Positions 1 to 8,857 are shown, counted from the first letter of the stretch. The stretch is 64,000 bases of DNA from Streptomyces sp. Y2F8-2 (GCF_014905555.1 NZ_BNGS01000002.1:248001-312000); one strand, 5' to 3'. Numbers and translations: made by a program. The notes: a model not told the origin generated them from the letters alone.

Positions 1-86
1 GCGGTGAACTCGGCCGCGTCGTCGCGGGTGAAGGGGCGTATGCCCACGCGGGGGCCCTCGGCGAGGTATTCACGGGTGTCGGACAC
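1..86 (-). CDS. N-terminal fragment of a GNAT-family N-acetyltransferase
   Basis: Only the first 28 codons lie in the window; the gene runs off the left edge. It reads from a GTG at 86 as VSDTREYLAEGPRVG followed by IRPFTRDDAAEFT. The IRPFTRDDA pattern (an Arg-Pro strand followed by acidic residues) is the usual first beta strand and helix of GNAT acetyltransferases, which move an acetyl group from acetyl-CoA to an amine. The acetyl-CoA binding motif is outside the window, so the family call rests on this N-terminus alone and no substrate can be named. No convincing ribosome binding site is visible before the GTG. Confidence 0.55.
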   Translation of the reverse strand, partial: MSDTREYLAEGPRVGIRPFTRDDAAEFT

Positions 87-110
87 GGCGACACCGTACG
101 TGATCCGCCG

Positions 111-359
111 TCACCGGCGTCGGCTGACGAGAAGTGCGCCGCACAGTGCCCCGATTACCCCCGTACCGAGCAGCGCCAGCCACAGCGGCATCGTCACCAG
201 CGGCACGAACAGCCGGATCCTGGTGCGCTGGGTGTTCTCGAAGACGAAGACCAGCACGAGCGCGGCCAGCACCAGGACGGCGACCGTGCGCGGTGTGAAG
301 CCCTGCCGCCGGCGTGCCCCGCCGCTCGTCGTGGCTTCGCGGTGGGTCTTCGGGCTCAT
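111..359 (-). CDS. LapA-domain (DUF1049) small membrane protein
   Basis: An 82-residue protein starting at ATG 359 (MSPKTHREATTSGGARRRQG). A basic cytoplasmic N-terminus is followed by a membrane helix (about residues 27-43, VAVLVLAALVLVFVFEN). Then comes a short loop with the family signature ENTQRTRIRLFVPLVTMPLWL, a second helix (about 53-76) and a basic tail SRRR. Two helices, the FVFENTQ turn and the size fit the lipopolysaccharide-assembly protein A domain family, whose role in Gram-positive bacteria is unknown. It lies between a GNAT gene and the last gene of the peptidase operon on the same strand, but the 76-bp gap to that operon makes co-transcription uncertain. A longer reading to 500 exists but has no recognisable extra domain. 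Confidence 0.7.
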   Translation of the reverse strand: MSPKTHREATTSGGARRRQGFTPRTVAVLVLAALVLVFVFENTQRTRIRLFVPLVTMPLWLALLGTGVIGALCGALLVSRRR

Positions 360-435
360 GCGCCCAGGATGGACGGCACGGCGTGACGCCGCCCGCCGGG
401 TGGAGCGGACGGGTGACCCGAGGCGTGCCTCCCCG

Positions 436-1359
436 TCATGCCAGCGCCGGGACCTCCAGCGTGAGCGTCCCGGTGTCCGCGTCCAGTTCCGCGGCCACAC
501 CGAGCGGCATCGTCAGAGCTCCCTCGCCGTGACCGAACCCGAACCGCTCCACGACCGGTATCCCGAGCCCGCCGAGCCGGTCGGTGAGGACGGCACGCAA
601 CAGCTCGTACGGGCCGCACTCCTCCCAGGAGCCGAGCGCGATCCCGGTGACCTCCTCGAGCCGGCCCGAGCGCAGGAGCTGGGTGAGGAGCCGGTCGACG
701 CGGTAGGCCTCCTCGCCGATGTCCTCGAGCAGCAGCAGCCCGCCCGTCTCGCCGGAGCGGGCGTGTGGCGTGCCCAGTTCGGCCGCGATCAGGGCCAGGC
801 ATCCGCCGGAGGTGACGCCGCGGGCGCGGCCGGGCACGAGCGCGGTGCCGGAGGAGGTGATGGTCGTCACGGACTCCGGCTCGAAGAGGGTGGCCCGCAG
901 GTGGTCCTGCGTGCGCGTGTTCTTGAGGAAGCCGGCGGCCGCCACCATCGGCCCGTGCAGCGTCACCAGGCCGAGGCGGGCCGCGAACGCCTCGTGCAGC
1001 GCGGTGATGTCGCTGAAGCCGACCAGCACCTTCGGCCCGGCGGCGCGCAGCGCCTCCCAGTCGAGCAGGTCCATCATGCGCTGCGCCCCGTACCCGCCGC
1101 GGGCGCACAGCACCGCGGACACCTGCGGGTCGCACCAGGCGGCCTGGAAGTCGGCGGCGCGGTCGGCGTCCGTGCCCGCGAGGTAGGGGAACTCGGGGTG
1201 CCGGTCGAGCACGTGCGGGGCCACGACCGGGTCCAGGTCCCAGCCGCGCAGGATGTCGAGACCGGCGGCGAGCCGCTCCTCGATCACGGGCCCGCTGGGC
1301 GCGACGACGGCCACGCGGGCGCCGGGGGCGAGTCTGGGCGGCCTGATCAGGTGGGTCAC
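436..1359 (-). CDS. S66 family LD-carboxypeptidase
   Basis: A 307-residue serine peptidase of the LD-carboxypeptidase/MccF family, which cleaves amide bonds after a D-configured centre, classically the terminal D-Ala of murein tetrapeptides during wall recycling. The expected triad is visible: Ser116 in VGFSDIT, Glu212 in LLLEDIGEEAYR and His277 in GFGHGEGALT. The N-terminal substrate loop CARGGYG sits at 85-91. There is no signal peptide, so it should act in the cytoplasm. The start is GTG 1359, which overlaps the stop of the upstream S9 peptidase gene (GTGA), with GGAG about nine bases before it; this implies translational coupling. It is the last gene of the four-peptidase operon. Family membership is secure; the natural substrate (muropeptide or acylated peptide) is inferred. 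Confidence 0.88.
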   Translation of the reverse strand: MTHLIRPPRLAPGARVAVVAPSGPVIEERLAAGLDILRGWDLDPVVAPHVLDRHPEFPYLAGTDADRAADFQAAWCDPQVSAVLCARGGYGAQRMMDLLDWEALRAAGPKVLVGFSDITALHEAFAARLGLVTLHGPMVAAAGFLKNTRTQDHLRATLFEPESVTTITSSGTALVPGRARGVTSGGCLALIAAELGTPHARSGETGGLLLLEDIGEEAYRVDRLLTQLLRSGRLEEVTGIALGSWEECGPYELLRAVLTDRLGGLGIPVVERFGFGHGEGALTMPLGVAAELDADTGTLTLEVPALA

Positions 1360-3320
1360 TCGGTGAGCTCCAGGGTGGGGATGCCGGGCGGGTTCAGCCC
1401 GAAGACCTGCGCGTACAGGGACAGCTCGGCCTCCAGTGCACGCACCATGGTCTCAGCCCGCCGAAAGCCGTGCCCCTCGCCCTCGAAGGCTAGGTAGGCG
1501 TGCGGGATCCGCCGCCCCCGGAGCCGGGCCAGGAACCGCTCGCACTGCGCGGGCGGGCAGATCGGGTCCTCGAGCCCCTGCAGGAGCAGGAAGGGGACGG
1601 TGATCCGGTCGGCGTGCTCCACGGGCGACCGCTCGGTGTACCGCCCGGGCACCTCGGCATACGGCCCCACCAGCGTCTCAAGGTACTGCGACTCGAAGTC
1701 GTGGGTCCCCCCGGAGCCCCAGCTCGCCAGGTCCAGGACCGGGTAGACGATCGTGCCGCAGGCGTACACGTCGGTCGACGTCAGGGACGCGGCCGCCGTC
1801 CAGCCGCCGGCGCTGCCGCCGCGCACGGCGAGCCGGTTGCGGTCGGCGGTGCCCTCGTCGGCGAGGGCGAGCGCGACGGCCGCGCAGTCCTCGACGTCGA
1901 CGACGCCCCACTGTCCGCGCAGCCGGTCGCGGTACGCGCGTCCGTAACCGGTGGAGCCGCCGTAGTTCACCTCGGCGACGCCGATGCCGCGCGAGGTGAA
2001 GTAGGCGATCTCCAGATCGAGGACGAGGGGGGCGCGGCTGGTCGGCCCGCCGTGCGCCCAGACGACGTACGGCGGCGGTGCGCCCTCGGGCGCGACGCAC
2101 CCGGGGTGGCGCGGCGGATGGATGTGCGCGTGGACCTCGCGGCCTCCGGGTCCGGTGAAGGTGCGGATCCGGGGATCGGGGTAGAAGGCGGGGTCGACGG
2201 GGTCCTCGTGCGCGGCGCCGATCACGCGGGCGTGGCCGGTGGCGGCGTCCAGTTCGACGACCTCGTACGCGGTGCGCGGGCCGGCGCCGACGGCGACGAC
2301 TCGGCTGCCGTGCACGGCGAGCGTGGCGGCGAACTCGGTCCAGGGGCCGGCCACGTCGACGACCTCGCCGCCGACCGGGTCGAGGATCCCGAGCCGGCCC
2401 GCTCCCCTGCCGTGCACCACGGCGATGGTCCCGTCGTCCAGGGGCGCGAACCACTGCAGTCCGACCTTCCACAGCGGCCCGCCGAACTCCTCCTCGCGGG
2501 GGCACAGCGGCGTGCCGTCCCGGTAGAGGTTCCACCAGCCGGTGCGGTCGCTCACGTACAGCAGGGAGCCGTCGGGTGCCCACTCGGCCTGGGCGATGGA
2601 CTCCTCGGGGCCGCCGGCGACCGCACGCGGCTCCCGGAGCGTCCCCTCACCGGTGACCTCGGCGACGAGCAGCTCGGTGCCGTCCCAGGGCATGCGGGGA
2701 TGGTCCCAGGCGAGCCAGGCCGCGCGGCGCCCGTCCGGCGAGAGTCGGGGGCCGGTGACGAACCGGTGGCGCGCGTCGGTGAGTTCGCGGACGCCGTCCC
2801 GGTCCTCGGCCGCCGAGCCGTCCAGCGGTACGGCGACCGGCATCCGCCGCACGTCGGTGGGCCCGTCACCGGTGAACTCCTCCAGCACACACCACACTTC
2901 GCCACGTTCCAGGTGCAGCCGGGGGTCGACCCAGCGCAGTCCGCCGCCCACCGGCGACAGCGGGGTGAGCGGACGCGGTCGGCTGCCCGGCGCCGTGGGC
3001 TCGTAGGCGTACAGCCGCTGGTCCGCGAAGTGCACGAACACCACCAGCGGCCCCTCGGGGCGCATCGCTCCGGCCCAGGGCCGGCCGCCGTACTCCATGA
3101 CCCGGCTGCGCACGTTCCACGGCGGGGGCAGGACCGACACCTCCCGGCCGTCCGTCGTGCGCCTGACCAGGGTGCGCCGGCCGCCCTCGGCGGGGCGGGG
3201 CTCGGTCCACCACGCCTCCTCGCCCACGAAGCCCACCGCCTCCGGCTGCCCGCCGTGCGCGGCGGCGAGCGCCGCGTCGACGGGCGAGGGCCATGCCCCG
3301 TACGGCAGGGTCCGCACCAT
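1356..3320 (-). CDS. S9 prolyl-oligopeptidase-family acyl peptidase
   Basis: 654 residues with the prolyl oligopeptidase layout: an N-terminal beta-propeller (WD/PD40-like strands such as LSPDGRRAAWLAWD and WAPDGSLLYVSD, about residues 40-390) and a C-terminal alpha/beta hydrolase. The triad can be placed at Ser503 (RGGSAGGWT), Asp585 (GLEDPICPP) and His617 (EGEGHGFRR). The oxyanion-side HGGP lies in VWAHGGPTSRAP. There is no signal peptide, so it is a cytoplasmic peptidase that trims short or acylated peptides. ATG 3320 is preceded by GGTGGGGAG. It starts 12 bp after the M20 gene and overlaps the S66 gene by four bases, so the four genes form one transcript. It is often annotated S9 family peptidase or dipeptidyl aminopeptidase; the specificity is not deducible. 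Confidence 0.88.
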   Translation of the reverse strand: MVRTLPYGAWPSPVDAALAAAHGGQPEAVGFVGEEAWWTEPRPAEGGRRTLVRRTTDGREVSVLPPPWNVRSRVMEYGGRPWAGAMRPEGPLVVFVHFADQRLYAYEPTAPGSRPRPLTPLSPVGGGLRWVDPRLHLERGEVWCVLEEFTGDGPTDVRRMPVAVPLDGSAAEDRDGVRELTDARHRFVTGPRLSPDGRRAAWLAWDHPRMPWDGTELLVAEVTGEGTLREPRAVAGGPEESIAQAEWAPDGSLLYVSDRTGWWNLYRDGTPLCPREEEFGGPLWKVGLQWFAPLDDGTIAVVHGRGAGRLGILDPVGGEVVDVAGPWTEFAATLAVHGSRVVAVGAGPRTAYEVVELDAATGHARVIGAAHEDPVDPAFYPDPRIRTFTGPGGREVHAHIHPPRHPGCVAPEGAPPPYVVWAHGGPTSRAPLVLDLEIAYFTSRGIGVAEVNYGGSTGYGRAYRDRLRGQWGVVDVEDCAAVALALADEGTADRNRLAVRGGSAGGWTAAASLTSTDVYACGTIVYPVLDLASWGSGGTHDFESQYLETLVGPYAEVPGRYTERSPVEHADRITVPFLLLQGLEDPICPPAQCERFLARLRGRRIPHAYLAFEGEGHGFRRAETMVRALEAELSLYAQVFGLNPPGIPTLELTE

Positions 3321-3332
3321 CTCCCCACCCCC

Positions 3333-4637
3333 CTAGGCCGTGCGCAGAAAGTGGTCGAGGACGCGGACGCCGAAGTGCAGCGCCTCCACGGGCACGCGTT
3401 CGTCGACGCCGTGGAACATCGCCTGGTAGTCGTAGCCCTCGGGAAGCTTCAGCGGCGTGAACCCGTAGCCGGTGATGCCAAGGCGCGAGAACTGCTTGGC
3501 GTCCGTGCCGCCCGGCATGCAGAAAGGCACGACGTGCCCCTCGGGCGCGAACTCCTCGACGGCGGCCCGCATCCGCGCGAACGTCGGCGAGTCCACGGGC
3601 GCCTGGAGGGCGACCTCCCGGTGGTGGAACTCCCAGTCCACGTCCGGCCCGGTGAGTTCGTCCAGCGTCGTACGGAACTCGTCCTCGGTGCCGGGCAGAT
3701 AGCGTCCGTCGACGTGGGCGACGGCCTCGCCCGGGATCACATTGATCTTGTAACCGGCGCTCAGCATGGTCGGGTTGGTGCTGTTGCGGATCGTCGCCTC
3801 GACGAGCGCGGCGGCCGGGCCGAGCTTCTTCAGCAGGCCGTCCACGTCGTCGAGGTCGGTCTCGAGGCCGTACAGGGCGGCGAGTTCGGTGAGCGCGGCG
3901 CGCACCGTGGGGGTGAGCCGGAGCGGCCATTCGTGGGCGCCGATGCGGGTCACCGCGGCGGCGAGCCTGGTGACCGCGTTGCTGCGGTTGACCTTGGAGC
4001 CGTGGCCCGCCCGGCCGCGCGCGGTCAGCTTCAGCCATCCGGTGCCGCGCTCACCGGCCGCGATCGGGTAGATCTGCCGTCCGTCGCCGTCGTGGAAGGT
4101 GAACGCCCCCGACTCGCTGACGCCTTCCGTGCATCCCTCGAAGAGGTCCGGGTGCCGGTCCGCGAGGAATCCGGAGCCGTCCTCGGCGCTGGCCTCCTCG
4201 TCGGCGGTGAAGGCGATGACGAGGTCGCGCCGGGGCCTGGTGCCCGAGCGCGCCCAGTGCCGTACGACGGCGAGGATCATCGCGTCCATGTTCTTCATGT
4301 CGACCGCGCCCCGGCCCCACACGACGCCGTCGCGCACCTCGCCGGAGAACGGGTGCACGCTCCAGTCCGCAGCCTCGGCGGGCACCACGTCGAGATGGCC
4401 GTGGACGAGCAGGGCGTCGGCGGACGGGTCGGTGCCCTCGATGCGTGCGACGACGTTCGTCCGGCCCGAAGTGCGCTCCAGGAGCACGGGCTCCAGGCCG
4501 GCCTCGGCCAGGCGCTCGGCCGCGTACTCGGCGGCGGGCCGCTCACGGCAGTCGCCGCCGCCGCGGTTGGTGGTGTCGATGCGGATCAGGTCGGACGTGA
4601 ACCGCACGACCTCGTCGAGTGCCTGCCGGTCAGCCAT
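3333..4637 (-). CDS. M20/M25/M40 family metallo-hydrolase
   Basis: 434 residues, the usual size of ArgE/DapE/CPG2-type dinuclear zinc hydrolases that remove terminal residues or acyl groups from peptides. The metal-site signatures appear in order: LLVHGHLDVVP (His and the catalytic Asp two residues on), WGRGAVDMKN (bridging Asp), FTADEEAS (general-base Glu and metal Glu) and a late MFHGVDERVP (metal His). The dimerisation insert is in the middle (ARGRAGHGSKVN). ATG 4637 is preceded by GGAGGAACAGT inside the end of the M55 gene, with which it overlaps by eight bases. Context (M55, S9 and S66 peptidases) points to intracellular peptide turnover rather than arginine or lysine biosynthesis. Confidence 0.88.
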   Translation of the reverse strand: MADRQALDEVVRFTSDLIRIDTTNRGGGDCRERPAAEYAAERLAEAGLEPVLLERTSGRTNVVARIEGTDPSADALLVHGHLDVVPAEAADWSVHPFSGEVRDGVVWGRGAVDMKNMDAMILAVVRHWARSGTRPRRDLVIAFTADEEASAEDGSGFLADRHPDLFEGCTEGVSESGAFTFHDGDGRQIYPIAAGERGTGWLKLTARGRAGHGSKVNRSNAVTRLAAAVTRIGAHEWPLRLTPTVRAALTELAALYGLETDLDDVDGLLKKLGPAAALVEATIRNSTNPTMLSAGYKINVIPGEAVAHVDGRYLPGTEDEFRTTLDELTGPDVDWEFHHREVALQAPVDSPTFARMRAAVEEFAPEGHVVPFCMPGGTDAKQFSRLGITGYGFTPLKLPEGYDYQAMFHGVDERVPVEALHFGVRVLDHFLRTA

Positions 4638-5463
4638 ACTGTTCCTCCACCGCGGCCGAGACGATCGTGGTGACGGCCTTGAACGTCCGGATCCCCTCGT
4701 ACATGGTCGCGCTCGTGTACGCCACCTTCCGCTCGCCGATGCGGTCCACTCCCGGTACTACGGTGGCGCCCATCGCCAGATGCTCGGCGTCGAACTCGAG
4801 CGCGATGGTGAACGGCCCTCGGTGCGCCGGCTCGTGACGCACCGCCAGGGCGGCCGCTTCCTTGGCCGCGGAGCGGATGTCGGCGGCGGTCCTGGCCGGG
4901 GTGCGGCACACCGCCGCGTACCGTGACACATGGTCCTTGACGGCCACCTTGAGCGCCTCGGGCGCGTACCCGAGCGCGTCCTCGCAGGCCACGTCGTCGC
5001 CGGTGACGAGGACGACGGGCACGCCGTACTCGGCGACGACGTGCGCGTTCAGCATGCCCTCGCTGGCGCGGACGTCGTTGAGCCACACGCCCGTGATGGA
5101 GTTGGCGAGGTAGGTGTGCGCCAGCACCCCCTCCATACCGGCCCCCGCGTGGTAGCCGACGAACGCGATGCCGTCCACGTCGCCGTGCTGCACGCCCTCC
5201 ACCATCGAGAGGGACTTGTGCCGCCCGGTGAGCATCTGCGCCCTGTCGTCGAGCTGTTCGAGGAGTAGATTGCGCATGGTCGAGTGCGCCTCGTTGATGA
5301 GCACCTCGTCGGCGCCGCCGTCGAGGAAGCCGAGCACCGCGGCGTTCACGTCGGAGGTGAACATCGACCGGCACCGTTCCCACTGCGGCGTCCCGGGAAT
5401 CACATCGGCCGGCCAGGTCACACCGGTGGCGCCTTCCATGTCGGCGCTGATGAGGATCTTCAT
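4630..5463 (-). CDS. M55 family D-aminopeptidase (DppA-like)
   Basis: 277 residues beginning MKILISADMEGATGV, the diagnostic N-terminus of the DppA family, whose Asp and Glu (DMEG) bind zinc. DppA enzymes release N-terminal D-amino acids from short peptides such as D-Ala-D-Ala and form barrel-like decamers. Further family blocks are NEAHSTMRNL, VGYHAGAG and the pair of glycine-rich turns around VVLVTGDD. The start at 5463 is chosen because GGGAAGG lies six bases upstream and the reading beyond it has no family match. As first gene of the operon it is likely expressed from a promoter in 5464-5994. With an LD-carboxypeptidase in the same operon, a role in recycling D-amino-acid-containing wall peptides is a reasonable inference. 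Confidence 0.9.
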   Translation of the reverse strand: MKILISADMEGATGVTWPADVIPGTPQWERCRSMFTSDVNAAVLGFLDGGADEVLINEAHSTMRNLLLEQLDDRAQMLTGRHKSLSMVEGVQHGDVDGIAFVGYHAGAGMEGVLAHTYLANSITGVWLNDVRASEGMLNAHVVAEYGVPVVLVTGDDVACEDALGYAPEALKVAVKDHVSRYAAVCRTPARTAADIRSAAKEAAALAVRHEPAHRGPFTIALEFDAEHLAMGATVVPGVDRIGERKVAYTSATMYEGIRTFKAVTTIVSAAVEEQYG

Positions 5464-5674
5464 GCCGAACCTTCCCGGCGCTGCTCGGAGGCTTGTCGTC
5501 CGGCTGATGACGGCAGTGTGGTCCGGCGCGCGGCAGTAACGGAGATCTCCATGCTCCGTCACGTTACGCGTCGGGGAGGAAGGGGGCTACGAAAGCGAGA
5601 GGACCGACTGAGCCGTTCGGCGCCCTCGTCCGTGCCCTCGAAGCCTCCGCCCCTGCGGGGACCTCGCGGAGTCG

Positions 5675-5778
5675 ACGGGACCGGTCTGCTCCGATCCCTC
5701 GACGGGCCGGTCTGCTCCGGTCCTCCACGGGACCGGTCTGCTCCGGTCCTCCACGGGACCGGTCTGCTCCGGTCCTCG
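5675..5778. repeat. Tandem repeat, four units of 25-27 bp
   Basis: Units start at 5675, 5702, 5727 and 5753 and read ACGGGACCGGTCTGCTCCGG followed by TCCTCC, with minor changes: the first unit has CCGATCCCTCG and the second lacks one A. They are directly adjacent, without spacers. The segment AACCGGAGCAGG at 5783-5794 is close to the reverse complement of the repeat core, so the transcript could fold units against it. Function unknown; polymerase slippage is the simplest origin. Confidence 0.85.
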
Positions 5779-5931
5779 GCAGAACCGGAGCAGGCCGATC
5801 GCCACGACGAAAAGCGGGCGACCGGCGTGCCCACCACCGTTCGGTCCACGCCGCGAGCACGAGTCCCGGCAACAGGCCCCGCTGCCGCTCGGTCTCCAGG
5901 AACGGTTCGCACGACCCGCACAGTGACCAAT

Positions 5932-5965
5932 GGCGCGTGACCGGTCCCCCGACCGGTCACGCGCC
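5932..5965 (-). terminator. Intrinsic-type terminator after the inositol dehydrogenase operon
   Basis: A perfect 15-bp inverted repeat, GGCGCGTGACCGGTC at 5932-5946 and its complement at 5951-5965, separated by CCCC. It lies 30 bp beyond the stop of the minus-strand gene ending at 5995. No T-run follows, as is usual for Streptomyces terminators. Confidence 0.85.
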
Positions 5966-5994
5966 GACTCGACGATCCCGCGACGCCCGGCCGC

Positions 5995-7014
5995 TCAGCG
6001 GTAGAGCGCCGGACGCTCGATCAGTTGCACCTCCGTGCGGCGCCCCTCCGCCTGCGCGCGCACGCCCGCCTCGCAGACGGCTGCCGCCGCGTAGCCGTCC
6101 CAGACGCTCGGGCCGGTGACCTCGCCGCGCCGGGTGGCGTCGACCCAGGCCTGCACCTCACGGTCGTAGGCCTCGGCGAAGCGCTCCACGAAGTCCGGCG
6201 CGATGGTGCCGCCCCAGCGGCCCGCCATGTTGGTGACCATGGCGTGCCCGTCGCCGATCCGGGCGGTGCCCGACTCGCAGACCACCTCGGCCTGCACCTG
6301 GTAGCCGAAGCCGCAGTTGACGAAGATCTCGACGTCGACGAGCGCGCCGCCGTCGGTCTCGAAGACGACGAACTGCGGGTCCGACAGGCCCTCGGGGACG
6401 TTCCCCGACGGTGCCGGGCGCAGCACCGTCACCGCCGTGATCTCCTGACCGAGCAGCCAGCGGGTGACGTCCATCTCGTGCACGACGGAGTCGTTGATGA
6501 GCATGGCGTCGGTGAAGCCGGGCGGGCTGCCCGCGTTGCGGTGCCGGTTGTGCAGCATCAGCGGCCGGCCGAGCTGGCCGCTGTCCAGCAGCGCCTTCAG
6601 CTTGATGTACTCGGCGTCGTAGCGCCGCATGAAGCCGACCTGGACGCGCCGGTGACCCAGCTTCTGCTCGGCCTGCAGGATCCGCAGCGCGGAGGCCGCG
6701 TCGGGGGTGAGGGGCTTCTCGCACAGCACCGGCAGGTCGTGCTCGAAGGCGGTGAGCAGTGCGGCCTCGTGTGCGGGGCCGGGCGAGGCGATCAGTACGG
6801 CGTCGACGTCGGCGGCGGCCATCGCGGCGGCCGGTTCGGTGTAGGCGGTGCAGCCCTCGACGCCCGCGGCGACGGACTTGGCCCGTTCCGCGTCGACGTC
6901 GACGACGGCGGCCACCCGAGCCCCGCTGATCACCTCGTCGATGCGGCGGACGTGGTCGGCGCCCATCCGCCCGGTTCCGATGACGGCGACTCCGAGCGTT
7001 CCACGCTGAGTCAT
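5995..7014 (-). CDS. iolG: myo-inositol 2-dehydrogenase (Gfo/Idh/MocA family)
   Basis: 339 residues. It oxidises myo-inositol to 2-keto-myo-inositol (scyllo-inosose) with NAD, the first step of inositol catabolism. The Rossmann fold has [11 protein letters not shown] at 11-21 and the family CEKPL at 98-102. The catalytic set of Bacillus subtilis IolG (Lys97, Asp172, His176) has exact spacing counterparts here: Lys100, Asp175 and His179 in [13 protein letters not shown] 7014 has GAAGGGA upstream at a long spacing. It ends the minus-strand arm of the inositol locus, 25 bp after the barrel gene, and is followed by a strong terminator. A related dehydrogenase at 18428 could overlap in substrate, but context makes this one the principal inositol enzyme. 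Confidence 0.9.
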   Translation of the reverse strand: MTQRGTLGVAVIGTGRMGADHVRRIDEVISGARVAAVVDVDAERAKSVAAGVEGCTAYTEPAAAMAAADVDAVLIASPGPAHEAALLTAFEHDLPVLCEKPLTPDAASALRILQAEQKLGHRRVQVGFMRRYDAEYIKLKALLDSGQLGRPLMLHNRHRNAGSPPGFTDAMLINDSVVHEMDVTRWLLGQEITAVTVLRPAPSGNVPEGLSDPQFVVFETDGGALVDVEIFVNCGFGYQVQAEVVCESGTARIGDGHAMVTNMAGRWGGTIAPDFVERFAEAYDREVQAWVDATRRGEVTGPSVWDGYAAAAVCEAGVRAQAEGRRTEVQLIERPALYR

Positions 7015-7039
7015 GGTGGTTGGTGGTCCCTTCGGAAGG

Positions 7040-7948
7040 TCAGGCGCCGCAGGAGCGGAGGAACTTGCGGGTGCGCACGGCGATGGGCAGCGGCTTGTCC
7101 GGCTCGCAGGGGTACATGTCCTGCTCGACGATGGCGAACAGGTCGACGCCCAGGCCCTGCGCGGCGGCCAGGACCGGCTCCAGCGCCGGCACGCCGGCCG
7201 GGGGCTCGCACATCACACCGCGCTGCACCGCGGGCCCGAACGGCACCCCGTTGCTGACGACGTCGGCGAGGATCTCCGGGTCCACCTGCTTGAGGTGCAG
7301 ATAGCCGATGCGCTCGCCGTAGGTCTCGATCAGCTTGACGCTGTCGCCGCCGCAGTAGGCGTAGTGCCCGGTGTCCAGGCAGAGGTTGACGAGGTCGGAG
7401 TCGGTGGAGTCGAGGAAGCGCGCGACGTGCTCCTCGGTGTCGATGTGGGTGTCGGCGTGCGGGTGGACGACGATGTCGAGGCCGTAGGTCTCCTTGACCT
7501 CGTGGCCGAGCCGCTCCATGCCCTTGGTCAGGTGCGCCCACTGCTCGCCGGTGAGCTCGGAGGGCTCGAGGATCTCGGCGGTCTTGTCGTCCCGCCAGAA
7601 GGAGGGGATGACCACGAGGTGCTTCGCGCCCATGGCCTGGGTGAGGGCCGCGACCTGGCTGACGTGCTCCCAGGTGGACTCCCACACGGACGGTCCGCGG
7701 TGCAGGGAGGTGAAGACCGTGCCGGCCGACACCTTCAGGTTCCGCTTGTTCACCTCGTCGGTGAGCCGTGCCGGGTCGGTGGGCAGGTAGCCGTAGGGGC
7801 CGAGCTCGATCCAGGAGTAGCCGGCCTCGGACACCTCGTCCAGGAAGCGTTCCCAGGGCACCTGCTGCGGGTCGTCGGGGAACCAGACGCCCCAGGAGTC
7901 CGGGGCGGAGCCCACCCGGATGCGGTCCAGGGAGGGGACGGTGGTCAT
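7040..7948 (-). CDS. IolE-like sugar isomerase/dehydratase TIM barrel (probable inosose dehydratase)
   Basis: 302 residues of the AP-endonuclease-2/xylose-isomerase-like barrel superfamily. The N-terminus [18 protein letters not shown] and the following [15 protein letters not shown] resemble the opening of inosose dehydratase IolE. Metal ligands of the superfamily are visible as [17 protein letters not shown] and HLKQVDPE, with a late EQDMYP. In the pathway, inosose dehydratase removes water from 2-keto-inositol to give the diketone used by IolD. It is the only candidate for that step in this locus. ATG 7948 lies one base after the ABC ATPase stop, so the genes are co-transcribed. The alternatives are inosose isomerase IolI or IolH; the assignment to dehydration is inference. 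Confidence 0.72.
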   Translation of the reverse strand: MTTVPSLDRIRVGSAPDSWGVWFPDDPQQVPWERFLDEVSEAGYSWIELGPYGYLPTDPARLTDEVNKRNLKVSAGTVFTSLHRGPSVWESTWEHVSQVAALTQAMGAKHLVVIPSFWRDDKTAEILEPSELTGEQWAHLTKGMERLGHEVKETYGLDIVVHPHADTHIDTEEHVARFLDSTDSDLVNLCLDTGHYAYCGGDSVKLIETYGERIGYLHLKQVDPEILADVVSNGVPFGPAVQRGVMCEPPAGVPALEPVLAAAQGLGVDLFAIVEQDMYPCEPDKPLPIAVRTRKFLRSCGA

Positions 7949-7949
7949 G

Positions 7950-8852
7950 TCAGGAGTTCCCTTCGGGTGATGCCGCCACGGGTGCCTGGAGGTCCTCCGC
8001 TTCCGGGAGCCCCTCGACGTCGACGCCGCTGACCTGCGCCAGCTCGTGCTTGAGTGCGGCCAGTTCGGCGCCACCGGCCATGTGGTTGGTGAGTTCCTCG
8101 AGGCTGACCTCGCTGCGCGAGGCCGAGAGTTCGAGGGTGCCCAGGCGCAGCACGCTGAAGTGATCGCCGACCATGTAGGCGTGGTGCGGGTTGTGGGTGA
8201 TGAAGATGACGCCGAGGCCGCGGTCGCGGGCGGCTGCGACGTACTTCAGCACCACTCCGGACTGCTTGACGCCGAGTGCGGCGGTGGGCTCGTCCAGGAT
8301 GAGGACGCGGGCGCCGAAGTAGACGGCGCGGGCGATGGCGACGCACTGGCGCTGACCGCCGGACAGGGTGCCGATGGGCTGCTCGAGGTCGTCCAGGACG
8401 ATGCCCATGTTCCGCAGCTCTTCGTCCGCGGTCTTCTTCATACGGGCGATGTCGAGGCGGCGGAAGGGCCAGGGGCCCTTGGTCATCTCGGAGCCGAGGA
8501 AGAAGTTGCGCCACACCGGCATCAGCGGCACGGTCGCGAGGTCCTGGTAGACGGTGGCGATGCCCTTGTCGAGGGCGTCACGCGGGGTGGTGAACCTCAC
8601 CGGCTCGCCGTCGACGAGGAACTCGCCCTCGGTGTGCTGGTGAAGCCCGGAGACGATCTTGATGAGGGTGGACTTGCCGGCGCCGTTGTCGCCGAGGACG
8701 CAGGTGACCCTGCCGGGGTGGACGGCGAGGTCGACGCCGTGCAGGGCCCGGATGTTGCCGTACGCCTTGCCGGCACCGCGCAGTTCCACGATGGGCGCCC
8801 GGTCCGCCGGGGTGGCCGTGCCGTTGTTCTGGTCGAGGTCAGCGGTCGTCAT
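7950..8852 (-). CDS. Sugar/inositol ABC transporter ATP-binding protein
   Basis: 300 residues with one ABC domain: Walker [10 protein letters not shown], signature LSGGQRQ, Walker [13 protein letters not shown] and the switch His in [14 protein letters not shown]. Most carbohydrate CUT2 importers carry two fused ABC domains; this single-domain type resembles the FrcA (fructose) group and must dimerise. It energises the permease encoded just upstream. ATG 8852 is preserved by GGAGG seven bases upstream; the longer reading to 8888 lacks a ribosome site and would overlap the permease. It lies five bases after the permease stop, within the minus-strand inositol operon, so inositol is the inferred cargo. 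Confidence 0.88.
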   Translation of the reverse strand: MTTADLDQNNGTATPADRAPIVELRGAGKAYGNIRALHGVDLAVHPGRVTCVLGDNGAGKSTLIKIVSGLHQHTEGEFLVDGEPVRFTTPRDALDKGIATVYQDLATVPLMPVWRNFFLGSEMTKGPWPFRRLDIARMKKTADEELRNMGIVLDDLEQPIGTLSGGQRQCVAIARAVYFGARVLILDEPTAALGVKQSGVVLKYVAAARDRGLGVIFITHNPHHAYMVGDHFSVLRLGTLELSASRSEVSLEELTNHMAGGAELAALKHELAQVSGVDVEGLPEAEDLQAPVAASPEGNS

Positions 8853-8857
8853 GGTGG

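Larger units (their letters stand above)
5464..5994. other. 531-bp spacer upstream of the peptidase operon
   Basis: No gene is supported here. From the peptidase side it should hold the operon promoter, although no clear -35/-10 pair was found. It contains a four-copy tandem repeat (5675-5778), a short inverted copy of the repeat core (5783-5794) and, next to the inositol dehydrogenase gene, a strong hairpin terminator (5932-5965). Open frames in all directions encode only Pro/Arg/Gly-rich translations of the repeat. Confidence 0.7.

Noticed and set aside
1500-4673. A 1057-codon plus-strand open frame opposite the M20 and S9 peptidase genes
   Set aside because: Shadow frame typical of high-GC DNA: translation is Gly/Arg/Val/Asp-rich without domains, and the opposite strand has genes with intact catalytic motifs.
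5675-5778. CRISPR-like array
   Set aside because: Units of 25-27 bp are directly adjacent with no spacers and no cas genes are nearby.
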